64,000 nucleotides of DNA from positions 16,434,174 through 16,498,173 of the forward strand of contig JAVDOI010000008.1 in NCBI GenBank assembly GCA_032191485.1, given 5' to 3'. This DNA is from Leptoclinus maculatus. Its lineage: Eukaryota > Chordata > Actinopteri > Perciformes > Stichaeidae. The notes under the pieces are model-generated. The model was not told where the DNA came from. It worked only from the letters and a program-made list of their open reading frames with translations, and ran no database searches. Positions within the stretch are counted from its first letter, which is position 1; each line of letters opens with the position of its first letter. Position numbers and translations under genes: made by a program. This document shows, piece by piece, positions 57,680 through 64,000 of this stretch.

Positions 57680-57900
57680 GTTCAAGTGGTGCCTATACAA
57701 TGAAGCTGCTGGCAGAGAGGCATGCCAGGGCATATGAAACCAGCGGAATGAGAGGATGTGCGGACGCAGATAAGGATGAGAGTGAAACCATGACCTTGGT
57801 GTGGTATTAATGACAGACACGGTCACGTATAACCTTTGACGACCAAAGAGGCCCTTATTACTGCGTGGAGGGAAACCCCTATGAGGGGGGTATCCGCCTT
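57680..57900. promoter_or_regulatory. candidate conserved non-coding block
   Basis: Non-repetitive sequence including GCAGATAAGGATGAGAG (GATA-like) and TGACCTTGGTGTGG (nuclear-receptor-like half site). Judged by texture only. Confidence 0.2.
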
Positions 57901-58798
57901 CTGAAAATGATTAACTGATCAAATTTTATGTGTGAGGGAGTGTTTTTTCCAAACGCTGTGGAATTTCCCTGATCCTCGTATTCCTATCAGTGGAATTACC
58001 CTTCAGGACACCTGATGCTTCACAACACGTCTAACACACACACACACACCTACGAGCGCACACACACACACACACCTACGCGCGCACACACAGGCCAAGT
58101 CTCGTCAAAGTGACAGAGAATTATTTGTCCGCTCGTGTCTCTTTGGTCCGAGCCTTGGTGTTGGGTTCACGGACGTGCCCTCGTATGTCATACCAATATG
58201 ACATATCGTAGGACATATCACACTAATACAGCAATATAAAAAGGAGAACCTGCTGTCAGTCTAGCTGCTTTAAAACCCGTCTTATCAGAGGATGTCCCGT
58301 CTCTTTTGTGTTAGAGATCGTACAGGAGCAGAAAAAAACTTAATTCCTACATGCAGTTTTATACCTGAATTGATGTCTCACAGTGTAACAAATAAATGCC
58401 ACATTTATCCACCCAAAAATACATCTACTATATTAATTTGCTGTACATACATTTTTTGGTATAATGTAATGGTATAAATATTTAAATGCTAACAAAGACC
58501 ATAAACTCACGATGTCATTACCTTTGAGTGTCACATCAGCTTTGTGTGGATTAGTGAACACGTGTAGTGCAGTTGAGTTCATACATTCCTACTGTGAACA
58601 CACAGAACTACATGAACTGTAATGCTGATTTTATGTAATTTAATGGCTGAGGCGCTTCGATGCTCGAGCACATTTTCTATATATATGGGCCCCCTAATCA
58701 GAGCCAGCTTCAGCCGTCCTGCCGGCACCCACACACAGAGACTGTGGACTGGAGTATGATGTTGTTTTCCAGGCTGAGCTAATTGTCTCTAGGGCTCA

Positions 58799-58880
58799 TT
58801 TCTCTCTCTCTCTATCTCTCTCTCTCTCTCTCTCTCTCCCCCTCTCTCTCTCTCTCTCCCCCTCTCTCTCCCTCTCTCCC
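58799..58880. repeat. (CT)n-rich low-complexity tract
   Basis: CT units interrupted by C runs. Both strands give long Ser-Leu or Arg-Glu frames, which are not genes. Confidence 0.95.
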
Positions 58881-60689
58881 GCCCTCTCTCCGGTTGCAGT
58901 CGGACTTTGCTCTGTTGCGCGACGCAGCCTTTCGGGTCCCCGGGAAGGCTCTAATGAAGAGTTATGAGAAGCTGGATGCCTCTTGGCTCGGGATAGAGGG
59001 TTGGAGGGAGTAGGGATAGAAGATGGGAGTGAAGCAGGGGAGGGTGAAGAGTGAGGCACGAGAGTAAGATGGGGGAGAGGAAAGAAGGGAGACGGCATGC
59101 AGCGAGGCAGTAAGATGGATGGATGGAAGGAAAGCAAGCATGAGAGGCTTTTGGGAAGAGAGACCCAACACCCTCGCCGTTACTCCCTTACAACACGCCC
59201 ACTACACGCACTTTACACGCAGTGTGATGTGCCTCGTCAATAGGAGGAGACTGGTGGAGTGTGGTGAAAATGAAGATGTTATGAGCCTAAACGTTTACAT
59301 CGTCATCAATGGAGATGGTTGGTGTTCTGTATCCAGAACATAACTGCAGCACTTGCCTCTTTATGTAACATTTGGGGCTTAAACCTGCTGGCCAGCTTTA
59401 CAGTTTAACTGTCCTCGGGAGTGCTAACATGAATTATCCTCTGATCGCACAAGTTGGGTGTTTATGTGGTTTCTCCCTCATGGCCCGCCTGCAACTACAG
59501 GAGCTTGTTTTCTTTATTTATTTGTATTTCGCCCCTGTCTTTCTTACTCTGTCTGATAAATATCCACTTGTGTAGTGATTACATTTGTGAATGTTCAGAC
59601 CTCCAAGCTTTCTCCCCGTCCGTCTGTTTCTTGCTTCCTCTTTTCCCTGTTTGTGTCTGTGGGAGGCAAGTATCTTTTCACTCTGACCCATTGTGGGTTT
59701 TCTGAAAAACATCTGCAAGATTTAGAAAGCAAAATACTCTGTCAGTATCCAAACCCACTTAATGCACCACGTGTCCCTGCATATTGTAGGTGTGTTAATC
59801 AAAATATTATCTCACGGTTATGTTTTTTTATTCTCACCTTTTGCTGAAGGGTTCTTTTTTTTCTTATTTTGATAAGCAGTTGTTATGATCTAAATCCAAA
59901 TACAGCGAGTTTTTAGATCCTTAAAAGTAAGGAGTGTTTAATTCACCATTTGGGGAAATCAGCCACGCATAAGGGTCTTCTAAAAAATGCATTTATGTTT
60001 TTTTCAAGTACATTTTCATAATTGTCCGTAACCATAAACTTCTATGAGCGGGGTCTAAAATGTTTGCTGTCACAATTATAGAACCATCTTACTTGTGTTG
60101 GTTGCAACAAGTCTGTGAAAATGATTAAGAAAACAGAGGAAAGAAAATGATTTCATTATTTTAGATTAAATGTAGCCTTGAAAAGCTTCCTGCCTCTTCC
60201 TGAGTTTATTGGAAAAAAAGACGTGTTTCATAAATAGTCATAATACATTTTTTTTAATAATCTTGATTGCAACATTGCTTTTATCATTTGCATAAATCAC
60301 AGCCAAAACACACAAGGAAATGGAGGCTATTTTCAGTGTTTCTTGCCCACATAACAAAAGCCTATTGCTTCCCCTGTGGTCATAGCGGGGCCTCCTACAT
60401 GGACGACGGAGCAGCTTCAACCATTTTGATTTGAGACGAGGTTCACCGGGTCACGCCTTTGGAGGGTAGAGGAGACTCTCTCCGTCCCTTTCCTTTCTTT
60501 TGACTTCCTCTCTCCCCTCTGCCTTCACTCCAGTCTAAATGTCAGGCAGCCTGAGAGAGACAGGCAAGAGAAAGGGAGAGGGAGAGATCTGCAGTCTGCT
60601 GGGAGAAAGCCATTGAAAGCATACATGATGACACCCCCCCCCCCCCTATTCAGCCCGATGAGCTATTGAAAAGCAAGATGACATTTTGC

Positions 60690-60990
60690 AATAATACACC
60701 ATATAGCTCCAGAGTTTAGTGAGATGAAACATTATTCATAAATATGTGATGCCTGGCATTTATTGATGTTTGTGGCTACATTTGCTGTCAAATCGTCCTC
60801 GGGTTCAGTTTTATTTGTGAGGAAATACACCTCACTTTGACAACACGATGAACCATAACGGTGAGCTTTTATAATCGGCTGTACAGCCGCACTGTTTAGC
60901 CCAAGGAAAGTAACGCCTCGCAGCGAATAATATGACGAGATTTACAAGGCATCTCCTGCATAATTATGAAAAATGATCTGCTTGTGATGT
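60690..60990. promoter_or_regulatory. candidate conserved non-coding block
   Basis: About 300 bp of non-repetitive sequence with TATTCATAAATATG, CATTTATTGATGTTTG and TGCATAATTATGAAAAATG, and few simple repeats. It looks like a developmental enhancer by texture; no alignment was possible. Confidence 0.25.
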
Positions 60991-61959
60991 GTGTGGGAGC
61001 ACATTCCTGTGTCGAGGTTACGGAGCAGGTTTTTGTGTCCTAGTTACAGTGGAGATTCTGCTACATCCGCCTGCACACGAGACTGCTACATCAGTGTTGG
61101 GTGAAGATGAAATAAAAAAAAATGTAAAAAAAGATTTAGTTGACATGGTTTCCCAGGAGAATGTTTTGAAAACTTCTGCATGTCGTACTCTCTGCTGAGA
61201 GATTAGTGTGTGTCTGTGTAGCTGTATGCCACAGCGCACGTCAGGTGGAGCATTAACAATACAGTGATTGGGGAAATCAGGTTGGCTGTTTGGGAACGGC
61301 GGGCGAGATCACGCTATTTCGCTTATCCTCTCTCCCCGCCTGCCTCCCTCCGTTTTTTACCCTTTTCACCTCCCTCTCCGTGTCGTCCTCTTCCGTCGTT
61401 CCTCCCTCTGTTAGAAGTGGAAGGCATGCTTCTTCCTTTTGTGGCCCCATTTCGGCGTGAAGTCCCCATGAAGGGTAGTAGATTAGCGCCATTCTCATCC
61501 AGATAATTTCAACAGCTGCAGTGATGGCGGTGCTGCCGACATCTGAAGCCCCTTGTCTCCTGAGAGACTCTGTTGGTTTGAATTTCTGTCGCTTCAGATC
61601 AGCCCAGCTGGAGAAACACTAAACAGGCACATTTCATTCGCTGCGGGCCCCCATGGATGTTCTAGCTACACAATGCCTGAGCTGCAGTATCAACGAAGTA
61701 TTGACTGTTGCATTCAGAGGAGCAGAGATGATACCGAGGGGGCTTGAATTCAATTTTTACAGAAAAAGGAAAAGAGTGTGCTGTGTGAAGAGAGCAAACA
61801 GGCTGTTGGTTTGGATTATCTAAGTATGCTTTTGTCAAAGGTTGTGGATTCAATACCCTGTAGGGTCTTCTAGTGTGAGCATTCAAGTTGTGGCTTGTGG
61901 TGGTCAAGTTCCTCGTATACATGCACTAATTCAATAATAAGAAAAGATCAATACCACCC

Positions 61960-62260
61960 TTATGTCAGTACGGTCAATATGTAGCCGGAACGAGCAGCGG
62001 CTAGCTTAGCTTAGCATAAATAATGGGAACAGGAGGAAACGGTTAGCCTGGTTCTTTCCAAAGGTAACAAAATAGCACCTCTGAAGCTCGCTCATTAAGA
62101 TGGTATGTGTGTTTTTTTCTAATCGGTACAAAACCTGAAATGTAAATCACAGTTTCTTTAGGGGGTTCATGTTATGGACTGGTCTGGGATCAGTACCATC
62201 TTGGATTCTCAGATGGTTGCCTGGCCACTGGTCTAGCAAAGTGATAAGGTAAGCAGCTGC
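61960..62260. mobile_element. dispersed teleost repeat (GCTAGCTTAGCTTAGCATA type)
   Basis: The block has GCTAGCTTAGCTTAGCATA, then AACGGTTAGCCTGGTTCTT, TCCAAAGGTAACAAAATAGC, and TGGTTGCCTGGCCACTGGTC. From memory this is a widespread fish interspersed repeat. A separate piece at 62820-62860 (CAAAATGCCAAACTATCCCT) resembles the other end of the same kind of repeat, so the copy may be split. Family not named. Confidence 0.65.
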
Positions 62261-63469
62261 ATATTTGCAAATATATCAATCTTCTAATACAATAGTTCCC
62301 AAAGACTTTGCCCTGAAGGTGGACGTTTAGTAGAGAATTTTCCATTGTCTTTTATAACTACAGTACACCTTTGAACCACAAGGGGGAACGTGAACGTTCG
62401 TATTGTTCTGATAATTGTAGCCTACCTAAAACATTGAATCTAATATGAAAGGCTACTGTGAATTCTGTTTGATTTCCTGAAGGGAAAAAACGGGAGCCCA
62501 GCCTAAATTCATGTATATGATCTCATTTATAAAGTATTTAAAATGTGTCTATGTTTTCAATAACGCGTGCATTAAATGAAGTTGTGATTTATCAAATGCA
62601 TATCTCTTCGAAAGGGCTGGTCTACCTTTTCAAGATAATATAAGGTGATGTGGGAATGGCAGTAGAAATTGTTAGGATCATCCATTTAAGCACCGATTCA
62701 CTCTTCTCACAATTTGACCTGTGAATTGGACATGTGATGTCATTTTAAAAAAAGTGGGCCCCCATACAAAAAAAGTTTGGAACACTGTTCCACTCCATCT
62801 TTAGGTAAGATAGCAAACAAGCGAGTTCCCCAAAATGCCAAACTATCCCTTTTCCTTTGGCAAATCTTATGTGGGACCTTTCCTGGACCACAACTGTTTT
62901 ACACACTTTACTTCTTTTTTTTTGCAAACTTCTTTGGTCTCTGCAGACACTAAATGATCAAAGATGCCATTCTTTTGTCATTTCAGCCCTGCAAAGCACT
63001 GAACTCAGTTGCAGGGCGTGAGCCAGCGTCATTGGCAGATCTGCCGAACTGCCTGTGTGCCGTGTTTGCGCTCGGTGGGTATTGATTTTGTGTTTGTCCT
63101 TGTAAATACTGGATTTTGGAACCCAGTGCCTCGCTGAAATCTGGACAGAGTTGTTGGATGGTAACAGAGGAGAGGGAATGACACACATGGGAGGGAGGTA
63201 AAAGAGTGCATGGAGCAACAATAACACAGCAAGTCGGAGAGAGGGGGAGAAAAATGTGAGCTATAGAGTACAAAGGAAAGGATAAGAGAACAGTAAAATA
63301 ATAGAAAGTATTAAAGGAGGGTAAAGCAGAGCGGAGAAACAATGGGGTAGAACTGCAAAAAATGAAAGCAGAAGAATAATAAGGAGGAAGAAGGAGACAC
63401 CGGACTGCACTGTTCATTCTTACTTGGAGTGCATACAAACACACGTACACACCAGCTCACCTCCAGCCG

Positions 63470-63650
63470 AGCAGACAAGATTTGTGGCCAAAATCATCCA
63501 CCGCCCTCTTCTCCCACCCCCTCCCTTTGCTGCTCAAGAACTTAATTACAGTGATAATTTGGCCTTGTTTGTTTTAGCCATTATTACATTCTGTAAGCAC
63601 CGGTCAGCTAATGAAAACACAGACACCAGAACAGAGTCGTGATTAGGCCT
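63470..63650. promoter_or_regulatory. candidate conserved non-coding block
   Basis: Non-repetitive sequence with AACTTAATTACAGTGATAAT, TTTAGCCATTATTACATTC and CAGCTAATGAAAACAC. Three TAAT-type words within 100 bp. Judged by texture only. Confidence 0.22.
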
Positions 63651-64000
63651 CTGCCTAAAAACCCGAAGAGGAGAAAAAAAAGTTAAGAAAGTTAAGAAAA
63701 GAAAGAACAGTCAGGGATGGTGAGGAGCCGTGTCAAGTATAATGAACACCAACGAGTTTTCTGTGCTCACTGAAGCCAGCAGACATGATTAAGAAAGAAT
63801 TTAAGACAAAGGAAAAATAATAGAGGAGTTGGTGCTTCATCTTGTTGTTGACTGTGGTGTGTCACTTTAGGAAAATGAGACAATGAGAGATAAATGATTA
63901 TCTTAATGCATGCTTTGTCTCTATTTAAGTGAAATTACAGACTTTCCTTCATTTAAACATCAACTGGAGACCCTTCCAGATCTAGACAAACCTATTTACA

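Larger units (their letters stand above)
47804..64000. other. gene-free right part of the window
   Basis: Apart from the zcwpw2 3' UTR I found no coding exon on either strand. The longest open frames (51401-52005, 62983-63450 and 58783-59137) are low-complexity or overlap frames on the other strand. Content: two hAT-like elements, simple repeats, one dispersed repeat copy and candidate conserved non-coding blocks. In mammals the next gene after ZCWPW2 is RBMS3, far away, which fits a long regulatory interval. Confidence 0.55.

Noticed and set aside
62983..63450. 155-aa minus-strand frame
   Set aside because: Leu/Ser/Pro-rich low complexity from purine-rich DNA; other frames overlap.

Overview
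This window looks like a vertebrate nuclear genome, most likely a teleost and probably a percomorph. The reasons are short split coding exons with GT-AG introns, many (AC)n, (AT)n and (ATT)n microsatellites, several non-autonomous hAT-type elements with 8-bp target-site duplications, and interspersed repeats I know from fish genomes. There are no bacterial genes, CRISPR arrays, rRNA genes or tRNA genes that I can support. The species assignment is inference.

Layout, left to right. (1) The first coding exon of ankib1 lies on the minus strand at 1147-1334; the rest of that gene runs off the left edge, and its probable promoter is at about 3.7-4.2 kb. (2) A complete T-box gene, eomes, lies on the minus strand at 5725-8852, with six coding exons and about 603 aa. 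(3) About 15 kb without genes separates eomes from cmc1. It holds POU-type octamers, a GC-rich promoter-like island at 12.53-12.73 kb and a palindromic tandem repeat. (4) cmc1 lies on the plus strand at 23653-31460, with four coding exons and 107 aa. (5) azi2 (NAP1) lies on the minus strand at 34360-42294, with seven coding exons and 402 aa, convergent with cmc1. (6) Head-to-head with azi2 is a four-exon plus-strand gene at 44197-47803, 147 aa. I read it as a zcwpw2 ortholog that keeps only the C-terminal tail and lacks the CW and PWWP reader domains. (7) From 47.8 kb to the end I see no gene, only two hAT-like elements, microsatellites, an old dispersed repeat and several stretches with the texture of conserved non-coding DNA.

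Gene order and orientation of eomes, cmc1, azi2 and zcwpw2 match human 3p24.1, which independently supports all four calls. ankib1 at the left is not part of that human block. The genes do not form a pathway: eomes is a developmental transcription factor, cmc1 a mitochondrial twin-CX9C protein, azi2 a TBK1 adaptor, zcwpw2 a histone-mark reader linked to PRDM9-dependent recombination, and ankib1 an RBR-type ubiquitin ligase.

The most interesting observation is the reduced zcwpw2. Losses of ZCWPW1/ZCWPW2 have been reported to accompany loss of PRDM9 in vertebrates, so a copy stripped of both reader domains but with an intact tail frame could be an intermediate of that process. A second is that the promoter regions of ankib1, cmc1 and azi2/zcwpw2 are all packed with GTTAGC / GCTAGC / AACGTTA words, while the eomes promoter is not; the same words also mark the orphan island at 12.6 kb.
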